Below are positions 16,337-25,442 of a stretch of DNA of 64,000 bases, piece after piece. The translations under genes and the position numbers were made by a program. The notes under the pieces were generated by a model. The model worked only from the letters and a program-made list of their open reading frames with translations, was not told where the DNA came from and ran no database searches. Origin of the DNA: Nonomuraea solani (GTDB taxonomy: Bacteria > Actinomycetota > Actinomycetes > Streptosporangiales > Streptosporangiaceae); contig NZ_FNVT01000010.1 of the NCBI RefSeq assembly GCF_900108335.1, positions 62,001 through 126,000 on the forward strand. Reading direction: 5' to 3'. The first letter of the stretch is position 1, and each line of letters starts with the position of its first letter.

Positions 16337-18040
16337 TCAGGTGAGCTGGAGGTAGTCCAGCTCGGCGTATCCGGTGCCGCCCGCGAAGTGCGGTGAGCCC
16401 TTGGCCAGGCGGATCACGTTGTATCCCGCGCGCAGGGTGACGCTCGTGCTGACCGTGGCCCCGAACTGGCCCCAGCCGGCGGTCGGCGGGTAGCTGACCG
16501 TGGCCCAGGCGCCGCCGTTGTACGCCAGGCCCTGCGTCGCGGTCGCGCCCGTGCCGTTGGCGTAGCCGATGGTCATCGTGTACGCGCGCGCCGTCGGCAC
16601 GTTGACCACGAAGTCGACATAGCTGTCGGTACGCGGCGTGCCCGCGTTGTCGATGCGCCCGACGTACCCGCCACCGGAGGCGCTCGTGGCGCTCAGCCGC
16701 TGCGCCCGGAACACCGACGCGTTCTCGGCCTCGTACCGCTGCTGGTAGGCGGGCACCCCGCTGACCGGTTCGACGACGAGCTGGTAGGCGCTGGTGGCCA
16801 CCATGCCGGGCACCGAGACGCTGAGCCGCCCGTCGGTGACCGTCCTCGTGGTGGTGGAGACCGTGGTCGGCGCGTTCACGGCGGTGAAGCGGCCGCTGGA
16901 CGGCGTGGACAGCAGCGTCACCCGCACGCTGGAGCCGAGCGCGCCGAGACCGGTCAGGTTGACGGTGTTGGTGCCCGCCTCGTTGCCGAACACCACGTTC
17001 ACGATCCTGCGGGTGCCGTCGTAGGAGGCGAAGCCGTCCAGGCCGCTCTGCGAGGTGGGCGAGGTCGCGACCATGCTGCCGGCCATGTCGCCGTACCACT
17101 TGTACAGCCACCACGTGCCCGTCGGCTGGCTGTTGCCGGTGACCAGGCCGTTCATGGTGCCGTACTCGTACCAGAAGGCGCGGTGGGCCGACTCCACGTT
17201 GCCGCGTTCGAGTTTGCCCACGTAACTGGCGATCCGGCCGGGCACGTCCACCTCGGCGGGGGCGGCGTACTCGTTGATGGAGATCCGGCGCGGGCTGATG
17301 CCCAGCGACGCCTCCAGGTTGCGGTAGTCGGCGAGGTCGGAGGCGATCCGGCCGGCGTCCGTCAGCTCGTGCCAGCAGATGATGTCGGGCAGCGTGCCGG
17401 TGTCCCGGGCGCGGGTCAGGAACGCCTGCATCCACGAGCGGTTGTAGACGGCGGTGCTCGGGCCGACGATCGGGGTCAGCGAGTCGAGGGCGCGGACGGC
17501 GCGGAACGTACGGACCCAGCCGTCGTTGAAGTTGCCCGCGGCGGCGGTGTTCCAGGTGTAGTCGGGTTCGTTCCAGAGCTCCCAGCCGAGCACGTTCGTG
17601 ACCGTGGTCGCCGACAGGCGGGCGTTGACCATGGTGGTGACCTTGGCCAGCCAGTCGTCCCAGCTCACCCACCGGTACGGGAAATCAGGGTAGATGTCCG
17701 GCATCCGGATGAACTGGCCGGCCCCGACCCGCGTGGCCTGCGGCGCCACCAGCAGCGCGTCGCCGCCCGGCGGCTGGCCGTTGGGCCGCTGGCCGACGCC
17801 CGGCGCGGGTTGCGTCAGTGAGTTGACCTTGATCGGCAGCAGGGTGGAGTCGGCGGGCCGGTTGTTCTCCGCCAGGCCGTACAGACCGCCCGAGGCGGCG
17901 TGGGTGACCGGCCGGAACGGCTGCGCGACGTTGACGGTCAGGGTCGCGCCCGCCGCCTCGGCCGGTGCCGCGAGCCCTCCGGTGAGGAGGACGGCGGCCA
18001 GACCGGTGGCGATGGCACGTTTGATCTGGGGGGTGATCAC
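16337..18040 (-). CDS. Secreted clan GH-A glycoside hydrolase with CBM35
   Basis: A 567-aa protein started at GTG 18040, with GAGGT 8 nt upstream. It has a signal peptide (VITPQIKRAIATGLAAVLL to PAEAAG), a TIM-barrel domain with acid/base Glu158 (GWELWNEPDY) and nucleophile Glu257 (ISINEYAAP), and a C-terminal CBM35/6 module from about residue 432 (QQRYEAENASVFRAQRL to YAELDYLQLT). Its layout resembles the catalytic core of the downstream enzyme (both have F-P-Y-[RQ]-W near the start), so the two may be diverged paralogues. It probably acts extracellularly on a plant polymer, with GH127 acting on released arabinosides. The family is not settled. Confidence 0.85.
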   Translation of the reverse strand: MITPQIKRAIATGLAAVLLTGGLAAPAEAAGATLTVNVAQPFRPVTHAASGGLYGLAENNRPADSTLLPIKVNSLTQPAPGVGQRPNGQPPGGDALLVAPQATRVGAGQFIRMPDIYPDFPYRWVSWDDWLAKVTTMVNARLSATTVTNVLGWELWNEPDYTWNTAAAGNFNDGWVRTFRAVRALDSLTPIVGPSTAVYNRSWMQAFLTRARDTGTLPDIICWHELTDAGRIASDLADYRNLEASLGISPRRISINEYAAPAEVDVPGRIASYVGKLERGNVESAHRAFWYEYGTMNGLVTGNSQPTGTWWLYKWYGDMAGSMVATSPTSQSGLDGFASYDGTRRIVNVVFGNEAGTNTVNLTGLGALGSSVRVTLLSTPSSGRFTAVNAPTTVSTTTRTVTDGRLSVSVPGMVATSAYQLVVEPVSGVPAYQQRYEAENASVFRAQRLSATSASGGGYVGRIDNAGTPRTDSYVDFVVNVPTARAYTMTIGYANGTGATATQGLAYNGGAWATVSYPPTAGWGQFGATVSTSVTLRAGYNVIRLAKGSPHFAGGTGYAELDYLQLT

Positions 18041-18099
18041 GTACTTACCTCGCTCTGTGTAGGTGGGTGGCGGGCCGTCGTGCGGGACGGCCCGCCGGG

Positions 18100-20031
18100 T
18101 CATCCCGCGTCGGCCACCGGAATCCAGACCCGCATCGGGCCCTCGCTCCGGTTGCCCCACAGGAAGTACGGCACCGCCGTGAGCTCCAGCGGGCTCGTCC
18201 GTGGCCCGCCGCGTTCGCGCCGGTCGTCGTAGAGCGGTGTGGTGCCCGTGTCCAGCACCGAGCCGGACGCGGTGATCACGATCGGGGCGGCGTCGCCCTC
18301 GGCGGCCTGGAACGGGCCGTCCCTGTGCAGCCGTACGTCCTCCAGGACCGTGCCTTCGGGCAGGTCGTGCTGTTCCAGGCAGTACGCGAGCGGGCCGCGC
18401 GCCAGCGTGACGCAGCCGCGGACCGCGTCCACGCGGGGGTGCGGGCGGATCTGCCTGACGGGCATGGTCAGATCGAGAACGACGCTCGTCGAGGAGCCCC
18501 ACACCCTGGTCAGGCGCAGGTAGCCGTCGTCCACCGCGGCTCGCGCGGGCTCGCCGTCCACCAGCACGCTGTACGCCGCGCACCAGGACGGGACGCGCAG
18601 CGCCAACGTCCACGGTTCGCTGCTGTCCGAGGTCACCGCCAGCTCGACCCGGCCCTGCCACGGGTACGCGGTGCGCATCTCGACCCTGGCCGGGCCGGCT
18701 TCGAGGGTCGCGGTGGCGTACAGGTGGATCTGCAGGCCGTCGGCGTCGCCGGTGGCCAGATAGCCGGGCAGCGAGGCCATCAGGCGGGCGATGTTGGGCG
18801 GGCAGCAGGCGCACGAGTACCAGGGCAGGCGGTGACCGGCCGCCTCCTCGCCCGCGTTGGCGTGGCCGGTGCGCAACTGCAACGGGTTGGAGTAGAAGAA
18901 GTGCCTGCCGTCCTGTGAGACGGCCGGGGCGACGGCGTTGTAGAGAACGCGTTCCAGCTCGTCGGCGTAGCGGGCCTGGCCGGTGGCCAGCAGCAGCCGC
19001 CAGCTCACGTGGAAGCTCGCGATCGAGGCGCACGTCTCGGCGTACGCGCGGTCGGGCGGCAGCTCGTACGGGTCCCCGTACGCCTCGTCGCGGTGCCGCG
19101 ACCCGTGCGCTCCGGTGACATACGTCCTGGTACGGAAGGCGTCGTCCCACAGCCGCCCGGCCGCGTCGAGCAGCGCGCGGTCGCCGGTCTCCACCGCGAC
19201 GTCCACCATGCCGGCCAGCAGGTAGAGCTGGCGCACGGAGTGCCCGGCCACCTCCCGCGCCTCGCGCGGCGGCACGTGGTCCTGGTGGTAGCGGGGCCCG
19301 AAGCGGCCGTGCGGCAGCAGGCCGTGCCCGCGCAGATCGAGGAACCGCCGGGCCAGATCGAGGTAGGGGCGGTGGCCGGTGAGGCGGTAGAGCTCGGCCA
19401 GCGCGGTCTCGATCTCCGGGTGCCCGCACACCTCCTCCACCTCGGAGAACCGCTCGACCAGCAGGTCGGCGAAGCGGCGGGCGACCTCGACCAGCTTGTC
19501 ACCGGCGCCGGTACGGCCCGCGGCGACGGCGGCCTGGATGAGGTGCCCGGCGCAGTAGAGCTCGTGGCTCCAGACCGGCTTCACCCAGCGCTGGTCCGGC
19601 TCCGCGAGCGTGAAGTAGGAGTTGAGGTAGCCGTCGGCCTGCTGAGCCCGCGCCAGCAGCCCGATCGTGTCCTCGGCGAACCCGCGCAGGCTTGAGTCGT
19701 CGGTGGCGGCCAGTTCCCAGAGCACGGCCTCCAAGGTCTTGTACACATCGGAGTCGGCGAACCACATCCCGGCGAACTCGCGCCCGGTCCCGTCGGCGGC
19801 GGCCCGCAGATTGCCCAGGTTGCCGCTGCTCTCCAGCCGCTCCAGGCAGTGCGGCAGCGTCTCCTCGGCGTTGCGCCGCCGCCACCGGCCGAGCAGCCCG
19901 CCGTCGTCGAGGCGCACCTGGTCCAGCCGCAAGGGGTGCAGGGCGGCGATCGCGCCGGGGGCGGGAGCGGCCGGTCCGGCGAACGAGGGAGGGGTGGCCG
20001 ACGGGTTGACTGCGGGTTTCAGAGAAGTCAT
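18100..20031 (-). CDS. Beta-L-arabinofuranosidase, GH127 (DUF1680)
   Basis: A 643-aa (alpha/alpha)6-barrel enzyme. Zinc and catalytic residues match HypBA1: Glu332 and Cys334 in YAETCASI, and Cys409/Cys410 in YSCACCPPN, where the first Cys of the pair is the nucleophile. It opens with the family LRLDQVRLDDGGLLGRW. No signal peptide is seen, so it probably hydrolyses imported beta-L-arabinofuranosides in the cytoplasm, such as those from extensin or arabinan. It heads a minus-strand run with two secreted hydrolases and is divergent from a LacI regulator. The uptake permease that should accompany it survives only as a fragment downstream. Confidence 0.92.
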   Translation of the reverse strand: MTSLKPAVNPSATPPSFAGPAAPAPGAIAALHPLRLDQVRLDDGGLLGRWRRRNAEETLPHCLERLESSGNLGNLRAAADGTGREFAGMWFADSDVYKTLEAVLWELAATDDSSLRGFAEDTIGLLARAQQADGYLNSYFTLAEPDQRWVKPVWSHELYCAGHLIQAAVAAGRTGAGDKLVEVARRFADLLVERFSEVEEVCGHPEIETALAELYRLTGHRPYLDLARRFLDLRGHGLLPHGRFGPRYHQDHVPPREAREVAGHSVRQLYLLAGMVDVAVETGDRALLDAAGRLWDDAFRTRTYVTGAHGSRHRDEAYGDPYELPPDRAYAETCASIASFHVSWRLLLATGQARYADELERVLYNAVAPAVSQDGRHFFYSNPLQLRTGHANAGEEAAGHRLPWYSCACCPPNIARLMASLPGYLATGDADGLQIHLYATATLEAGPARVEMRTAYPWQGRVELAVTSDSSEPWTLALRVPSWCAAYSVLVDGEPARAAVDDGYLRLTRVWGSSTSVVLDLTMPVRQIRPHPRVDAVRGCVTLARGPLAYCLEQHDLPEGTVLEDVRLHRDGPFQAAEGDAAPIVITASGSVLDTGTTPLYDDRRERGGPRTSPLELTAVPYFLWGNRSEGPMRVWIPVADAG

Positions 20032-20052
20032 CGGCTCTCTTCAGGAAAGTTA

Positions 20053-20066
20053 GGAAATCGTTTGCC
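20053..20066. promoter_or_regulatory. Candidate LacI operator GGAAATCGTTTGCC
   Basis: An AAA-TCG-TTT near-palindrome with a central CG, typical of LacI-family sites, lies 22 bp from the GH127 start in the 114-bp gap to the divergent LacI gene. A neighbouring AGGAAAGTT at 20043-20051 matches the left half of the palindrome at 2159-2173. The LacI regulator probably binds here to control both directions. Confidence 0.5.
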
Positions 20067-20145
20067 TCAACCTAGCGCCGCTCTGACGGCCTAGTCAACG
20101 GCTGTACAGTAGAGCAGGCAAGGGGTTCGGAAAGCGGAGGAAAGT

Positions 20146-21168
20146 ATGGGGAAATTGGAGCGTCACGTCACGATCGCCGACGTCGCGACGCTGGCCGGGG
20201 TGTCGGTGGGCACGGCCTCCAAAGCCCTCAACGACCGCGGATCGCTGCGCGAGGAGACCCGCACCCGGGTCAAGGACGCCGCCAGGCAGCTCAACTTCGA
20301 GATCAACGCCGGTGCCCGCAACCTGCACACCGGTCGCACGTACACCGTCGGCATGATCACCACGGACACCATCGGCCGGTTCAGCATCCCCGTCCTCATG
20401 GGCGCGGAAGAGGCGCTCGGGGCCGGGCAGATGTCGGTCTTCCTGTGCGATGGCCGCGATGACCCGATCCGTGAGCAGTACCACGTCAAGACCCTGCTCA
20501 GCCGCCGCGTCGACGGCATCATCGTCACCGGCCGACGCACCCAGCCCCGCACCCCCATCGCGCCCGGGCTGCCCGTTCCCGTCGTCTACGCCTTCACCAG
20601 CTCCACCGACCCCGACGACTGCTCGGTCATGCCCGACGAGGCCGCCGGCGCCCGCAAGGCCGCCGACCACCTGCTGGCCATCGGACGTACCCGGATCGCG
20701 CACATCACCGGACCCGAACACCACCACTCCGCTCAGGTCCGCGCCACCGCAACCACCGACCACCTCGCCCAGGCCGGCCACCCGCTCACCGCACCGCCCC
20801 TGTTCGGCGCCTGGAGCGAGGTCTGGGGCCGCCAGGCCGTCGGCATCCTGCTGGCCGGCGGCACCCCGTTCGACGCCGTCTTCTGCGGCAGCGACCAGAT
20901 CGCGCGCGGTGTCGCCGACGCCCTGCGCGCCGTCGGCCGCCGCGTCCCCGACGACGTCGCCCTGGTCGGCTTCGACAACTGGGACGTCATGACGGACGCC
21001 TGCCAGCCGCCGCTCACCAGCATCGACATGAACCTCGAGGGCCTCGGCCGAACCGCCGCCCACCTGCTCCTGTCCGCCATCAACGGCGCCCCCGAACCAG
21101 GCCGCCACCTACGCCCCTGCCACCTGGTGGTCCGCGAGTCCACCACCCTCCCTCTCACGCCTCCCTGA
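20146..21168 (+). CDS. LacI-family transcriptional regulator
   Basis: A 340-aa repressor. Residues 8-55 are the LacI HTH and hinge (VTIADVATLAGVSVGTASKALNDRG). The periplasmic-binding-like sugar domain follows (YTVGMITTDTIGRFSIPVLMG, RRVDGIIVTGRRT, DAVFCGSDQIARGVADAL, DDVALVGFDNWDVM and PPLTSIDMNLEGLGRTAAHLL). AGCGGAGGAAAGT precedes the ATG. It is divergent from the GH127/GH-A genes and probably represses them until an arabinose-containing ligand binds. The effector is inferred from the neighbours. Confidence 0.92.
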   Translation: MGKLERHVTIADVATLAGVSVGTASKALNDRGSLREETRTRVKDAARQLNFEINAGARNLHTGRTYTVGMITTDTIGRFSIPVLMGAEEALGAGQMSVFLCDGRDDPIREQYHVKTLLSRRVDGIIVTGRRTQPRTPIAPGLPVPVVYAFTSSTDPDDCSVMPDEAAGARKAADHLLAIGRTRIAHITGPEHHHSAQVRATATTDHLAQAGHPLTAPPLFGAWSEVWGRQAVGILLAGGTPFDAVFCGSDQIARGVADALRAVGRRVPDDVALVGFDNWDVMTDACQPPLTSIDMNLEGLGRTAAHLLLSAINGAPEPGRHLRPCHLVVRESTTLPLTPP

Positions 21169-21287
21169 CGGCACGGCCTCTCGCGGGAGACGGGAGCGCC
21201 GCGGTCGGATCCGGGAGACGCAGCAGCGCGCCCCAGCAGGCTTTCCGGACGCGCCGCGTCGCGGGACGGTCGGCGCGCACCTCGGGC

Positions 21288-22325
21288 TCAGTGGGGGCGG
21301 TGGAGGAGGAGCATCGCGGCGTCGTCGAGCAGGGGGCCGCCCGTGTGCTCGACCAGGTCCGCGCGCAGCGCGTCGAGCGCCGCCTGGGGGTCGTCGCGGG
21401 TCAGGAACCCGGCCCGTTCGGTGAGCGGATAGAAGTCGCCCTCCGGGCTGCGGGCCTCGATGACGCCGTCGGTGAAGAACAGGATGCGGTCGCCGCGCCC
21501 GAACGGGGTCCGGTGCGCCTTGGCGGCCGACGGGTCGAACGCGGCCAGCCCGAGAGGCAGCCCCTGCTCGGGCGGCTCGACGGTACGCAGCTCGCCGTCG
21601 GGCTGGATGAGCAGCGGCGCCGGATGGCCGAAGTTCACCAGCGTCATCTCGTCGTCGCCCAGTTCGGCCACGATCGCGGTGACGAACTGCTCGCGGCCCA
21701 GATGCCTGGCCAGGCTGGCCTCCAGGCGGTCGCCGATGTCGGCGAGGTCGGCCTCGTCGTACGCGGCCTCGCGGAAGGCGCCCAGCACCCACGCCGCCGT
21801 CTCGACCGCCGCCAGGCCCTTGCCCTGGACGTCGCCGATCAGCAGCCGGACGCCGTGCGGGGTGGTGACGACCTCGTACAGGTCGCCGCCGATTTGGGCC
21901 TCGGCCGCGGCCGAGGTGTAGGAGAGCGCCACCCGCAGATCACCGGCCCGGCGCGGCACCGGCCGCAGGAGCACGCGCTGGGCCGCCTCGGCGACCTGCC
22001 GCACACTGGCCAGCTCGCGTTCGCGCTGCAGGCGCAGTCGGCTGGCGAGCATGCTCGCCCCGGTCACCCCGAGGATGCTGACGACCGTCAGGTTGTTCTC
22101 CCAGGTGAACAGCAGCCCGTTGTAGATCGCCATGGGTACGAGGATGGCCAGCGCCACCGCCCCCACCAGGGCGGTACGCCGTACGCCGCCCGACACCGAC
22201 GCGAAGGCCGGGCCCAGCGTGAGGAGCGGCAGGAACACCAGGTTCCGGCCGCCGAGCAGATCCAGCAGGGCCACGCCGAACATGACGACGAAGGGCAGCC
22301 AGCGCAGGACCTGCAAAGACCTCAT
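21288..22325 (-). CDS. Membrane-anchored PP2C/SpoIIE-type phosphatase
   Basis: From ATG 22325 (GGGGAG upstream) the protein is 345 aa. The first ~95 residues hold membrane helices (LRWLPFVVMFGVALLDLL, LVFLPLLTLGPAFASV, ALVGAVALAILVPMAIY, LTVVSILGVTGASML), followed by a linker helix and a SpoIIE domain. Metal-binding Asp residues are in QIGGDLYEV and LLIGDVQGKGL, and the last in LFFTDGVIEAR; VNFGHPAPLL is typical too. Such Rsb-type phosphatases dephosphorylate STAS anti-sigma antagonists, and two STAS genes lie within 11 kb, though the link is not shown. It lacks sensor GAF/PAS domains, so any sensing is by the membrane part. Confidence 0.88.
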   Translation of the reverse strand: MRSLQVLRWLPFVVMFGVALLDLLGGRNLVFLPLLTLGPAFASVSGGVRRTALVGAVALAILVPMAIYNGLLFTWENNLTVVSILGVTGASMLASRLRLQRERELASVRQVAEAAQRVLLRPVPRRAGDLRVALSYTSAAAEAQIGGDLYEVVTTPHGVRLLIGDVQGKGLAAVETAAWVLGAFREAAYDEADLADIGDRLEASLARHLGREQFVTAIVAELGDDEMTLVNFGHPAPLLIQPDGELRTVEPPEQGLPLGLAAFDPSAAKAHRTPFGRGDRILFFTDGVIEARSPEGDFYPLTERAGFLTRDDPQAALDALRADLVEHTGGPLLDDAAMLLLHRPH

Positions 22326-22615
22326 CCCACTCCCCGATTCCCGTAGTGACGTACCAGCATCGCGCAGGGCGCGCGTTCTTCTCAAGCGCGGCACTCCGGG
22401 GGAATTGCGACCGGAGAGCCACGTAGCGTGACCGCAAGAATTCTCGCGATTGTTACAGGGGGGTTTATGAATATCTTATATCGCGGTGTTTTCCCAGTTC
22501 AATGGCTGTGGGGCTGAATTCGACGTGTGCGGTCCCGTGCGGAACGTGAGAATATCCGGGCTGATTCATTCCGCCGGGTGTCGATAGATTTGTGCCGACA
22601 GAAAGGAGTTCTGAG

Positions 22616-23704
22616 GTGGCTTTGGCTAATGACGGCGTACGGCGATTACTGGTGGACTCGGGGGAGTCACGGGGATGGGTGTCCCCCAGAGCGGACCTCG
22701 TGCTGGCGGTGCTGGGCATCTGGTTCGGTGTCGGGCTGATGATCGACGCCTGGGCGCACAGCACCAAGAGCGAACTGGAGACGTTCTTCACCCCTTGGCA
22801 CGCGGCGTTCTACTCGGGTTTCGCCGCGGTCTCCGGGTGGATCATCTGGCAGGTATGGCGCAACGTCCGCGCCGGGCGGCAGGGGCTGGCGGCCGTACCG
22901 CAGGGTTATCTGGCGGGGCTGCTGGCCATTCCCGGGTTCGCCGCCTTCGGGTTCGTGGACATGATGTGGCACACCCTGCTCGGCATCGAGACCAGCATCG
23001 ACATTCTTTTCAGCCCTTCCCATCTAGGGCTTATCGTGACGATGCTCATCATGCTCACCACACCCGTGCGTTCCGCTTGGAACGCCCCTGACATCGGTGA
23101 CCGGCCGTCGCTGGGGCGCCTCCTTCCCGCGCTGATCGGGCTGGCGTTCGCGACCACGCTGGTGTCGCTCTTCCTCTCGTACGGCGACGCCCTGCAGTGG
23201 CAGGCCGTCCGCATCGTCGAGGCGTTCTCCTCGATCGACGACCCGGGAGCCCACCGGCTCGCCACCGCGATGGTCGTCACCAACGTCGTCACGCTCGCCC
23301 CCGTGCTGCTCCTGCTGCGCCGCTGGAGCCTGCCGGCCGGGTCGATGACGATCATGTACACGCTGGCCGTTCTCATGCCGGGCGCCCAGACGGGCTTCGA
23401 GAACGTGCCGGTCCTGGTGTCCCTGGTGGCCGCGGGTGTCGCCGGTGACCTGCTGATCTACTGGCTGCGCCCGACGGGTGCGCGGCGGGCGGCGTACTGG
23501 GCCTTCGCCGGGCTGTCCGGGCTGGCCACCTGGTCGCTGTACCTGGGGTTCGCGTCGGTCGCGAGCGGCGGACTGCCCAGCGTGCCCGAGTTGTGGACCG
23601 GCGCGCCGATCGTGGCCGGGCTGCTCGGACTGGCGCTCGGGGTCCTGTTCCTCCCCAACGCCGTAGCCCCGGCCCCTGCCGCAGTCGACGCCGAGCAGGC
23701 ATGA
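22616..23704 (+). CDS. Polytopic membrane protein, first gene of a YtkA-like operon
   Basis: A 362-aa protein with about 9-10 membrane helices (for example LVLAVLGIWFGVGLMI, AAFYSGFAAVSGWIIWQVW, LGLIVTMLIMLTT, LIGLAFATTLVSLFLSY, VVTNVVTLAPVLLLL, SLVAAGVAGDLLIYWL). Polar residues lie within membrane segments (DAWAHS, TPWHAAF, FVDMMWHTLLG), including histidines that could bind a metal or haem. I do not recognise the family. GTG 22616 is chosen over the upstream GTG because AAAGGAG lies 9 nt before it. The next gene starts inside its stop (ATGA). Co-transcription with two metal-chaperone-like proteins suggests a metal-handling complex. Confidence 0.6.
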   Translation: MALANDGVRRLLVDSGESRGWVSPRADLVLAVLGIWFGVGLMIDAWAHSTKSELETFFTPWHAAFYSGFAAVSGWIIWQVWRNVRAGRQGLAAVPQGYLAGLLAIPGFAAFGFVDMMWHTLLGIETSIDILFSPSHLGLIVTMLIMLTTPVRSAWNAPDIGDRPSLGRLLPALIGLAFATTLVSLFLSYGDALQWQAVRIVEAFSSIDDPGAHRLATAMVVTNVVTLAPVLLLLRRWSLPAGSMTIMYTLAVLMPGAQTGFENVPVLVSLVAAGVAGDLLIYWLRPTGARRAAYWAFAGLSGLATWSLYLGFASVASGGLPSVPELWTGAPIVAGLLGLALGVLFLPNAVAPAPAAVDAEQA

Positions 23705-25011
23705 TTCGCGTTCTCTGCCTCGTCGCCGTCCTCGTGCTGGCGACCGCCGCTCCCGCCGCGGCGCACAACGTCATGGCGGGGGCGGACCTGCGCATCGCCC
23801 AGACGATCGCCGGCACGGAGCTCACGGTGGTGATCAAGGGGACGTCCCGGGTGCCCGGGCCGTTGCGGATCGGCGTCATCGCGTACGAGCCGGTCGCCGC
23901 GCCGCGGATCGGCGTCGAGGTCCGCTCGGTCGAGGACGGCCGGACGGTCAAGGGCGTGGCCACGGCGGCGGCCCGGGACCCGCGGTACACGGAGCTGAAG
24001 GTCGGGCGCACCGGGCCGCACGAGCTGACGCTGCGCGCCGGGAACGAGGTCGCCGTGGTGCCGTTCCGCGTCCTGGTGGAGCGCGGTTCCGCGGGCGACT
24101 TCCTGATCTACGGTGGGTTCTTCGTGGCCGGGATGCTGCTGGTGGGCGGCCTGCTCACCGGCGCGCTGACCCGGCGCGGCCCCGGCCTGCTGCTGGCCGG
24201 CGGCGCGGCGGCCGGGCTGACGGTGGCCGTCATGGTCATCGTGTTCGAACCGCGACTGCCTCCCGCCCCGGCCGATGGCGCCGCGCCCACGGTCGAGACG
24301 GCGCAGGCGGGCGGGCGGCCGTTCGTGCAGGGAAAGGTGGCGGCGCTGCCCGCCCGCCCGGAGGCGGGGGAGGAGTTCACCCTGCGGTTCGATCTCGTCG
24401 ACGGCTCCACCGGGCGGCCCGTGGACGATCTCACCCTCCACCATGAGGCGCTCGTCCACATGGTCGTGACCAGCGAGGACGGGAAGTACTTCCGCCACGT
24501 CCACCCGCTGCGCACCGCCCCGGGCCGGCTGGAGGTCCGGCTGCGGGCCGACCGGCCGGGCCGCTACCTGGCGCACGCCGAGCTGGAACGGGAGGACTCC
24601 GGCGGGCAACTCCTGTCCGGCGACTTCACGATCGGTGGCAAGGCCACGCCACAGGCCAAAGCCGACCAGCCCGCGACGGCCGATCCTTCCGCGTCGGCCG
24701 GCCGGCCCGTTGTGAGCCCGCGGCTGCGGCCGGCCGTTCCCGTGGCCGGGCGGCCCGCCACGATCGAGCTCGACGCCCCCGCCGGCGTGCGGCCCTGGCT
24801 CGGCATGGCCGGCCACCTGCTCGTACGCAGCCAGGACGGCTCCTTCCTCGGCCACGTCCACGAGATGGGCACCACCGCCGGCCGGCTGCGCTTCACCTTC
24901 AGCTTCCCCGAGCCCGGCCGCTACCTGGCCTGGGCCCAGTACGCCACCGGCGACCGCATCGTGACGGCGCCCTTCACGGTGGACGTCACGGCCTCGGAGA
25001 CGCTCCGATGA
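23701..25011 (+). CDS. Secreted/membrane His-rich protein, YtkA/FixH-like
   Basis: Starting at the ATGA overlap, 436 aa: signal peptide (MIRVLCLVAVLVLATAAPAAA, then HNVMAG), an outer beta domain, membrane segments near residues 138-185 (FLIYGGFFVAGMLLVGGLL and LLLAGGAAAGLTVAVMVIVF), then two extracellular beta-sandwich domains. Both carry histidine pairs: LHHEALVHMVV with RHVHPL, and LGMAGHLLV with FLGHVHEMG. These His-x-His patterns resemble copper-binding YtkA/PCuAC-like domains. It is the middle gene of three overlapping genes. A copper-delivery role is inferred from the motifs. Confidence 0.6.
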   Translation: MIRVLCLVAVLVLATAAPAAAHNVMAGADLRIAQTIAGTELTVVIKGTSRVPGPLRIGVIAYEPVAAPRIGVEVRSVEDGRTVKGVATAAARDPRYTELKVGRTGPHELTLRAGNEVAVVPFRVLVERGSAGDFLIYGGFFVAGMLLVGGLLTGALTRRGPGLLLAGGAAAGLTVAVMVIVFEPRLPPAPADGAAPTVETAQAGGRPFVQGKVAALPARPEAGEEFTLRFDLVDGSTGRPVDDLTLHHEALVHMVVTSEDGKYFRHVHPLRTAPGRLEVRLRADRPGRYLAHAELEREDSGGQLLSGDFTIGGKATPQAKADQPATADPSASAGRPVVSPRLRPAVPVAGRPATIELDAPAGVRPWLGMAGHLLVRSQDGSFLGHVHEMGTTAGRLRFTFSFPEPGRYLAWAQYATGDRIVTAPFTVDVTASETLR

Positions 25012-25394
25012 AGCGCGTCGCGGCCCTCGCCGTGCTCGTGGTGGCCGCCGTGGCGCTGTTCGTCGTGGGCAGGGGAGTGTCGGCCGGTCCGATCACCGTG
25101 ACCACCACGGGCACCCGCTACGCCGCCACCGTCGTACTGGACCGCCCGACCACCGGACGCGTGCCCGTCGAGGTGACCGTGACCTCGGGCGACGCCGACT
25201 CCGTGGCACTGTCGGCGGTCATGCCCGAGATGGGCCACGCCACACCGGAGCTCACCGCCCGCGAGCCCGAGCCGGGCCGCTTCCTCGCCGAGGGCGAGTT
25301 GTTCGCGATGAGCGGCGTCTGGGAGCTGTCGATCCGGCTGAACGGGCCCGCCGGCGAAGAGCAACTGGCCGTGAAGGCCCTGATCACCGAGTGA
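25008..25394 (+). CDS. YtkA/FixH-like small membrane-anchored protein
   Basis: A 128-aa protein with an N-terminal signal anchor (RVAALAVLVVAAVALFVVG) and one beta-sandwich domain of YtkA/FixH style: VEVTVTSGDADSVALSAVMPEMGHATPELTA, with Met-Pro-x-Met-Gly-His as a candidate copper site, and AMSGVWELSIRLNG. It overlaps the previous gene as ATGA, and a hairpin follows its stop. It likely works on the outer membrane face with the two upstream proteins; FixH-family proteins assist haem-copper oxidase assembly. Confidence 0.65.
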   Translation: MKRVAALAVLVVAAVALFVVGRGVSAGPITVTTTGTRYAATVVLDRPTTGRVPVEVTVTSGDADSVALSAVMPEMGHATPELTAREPEPGRFLAEGELFAMSGVWELSIRLNGPAGEEQLAVKALITE

Positions 25395-25395
25395 C

Positions 25396-25423
25396 CCGGG
25401 GCCGCCGCGCACGGCGGCCCCGG
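25396..25423. terminator. Intrinsic-type hairpin after the YtkA-like operon
   Basis: Perfect 12-bp arms CCGGGGCCGCCG (25396-25407) and CGGCGGCCCCGG (25412-25423) enclose a 4-nt loop directly after the stop at 25394. No U-run follows, which is usual for actinobacterial terminators. Confidence 0.8.
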
Positions 25424-25442
25424 ACTGGTCCGCATCCAGGGG

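Noticed and set aside
16218..17672. Extended N-terminus of the 1196-aa hydrolase
   Set aside because: The upstream part of the frame is antisense-like composition over another gene; the signal peptide begins at 16217.
22432..22615. Possible small gene in the AT-richer gap before the membrane protein
   Set aside because: No start with a ribosome-binding site opens a frame of usable length; it more likely holds the divergent promoters.
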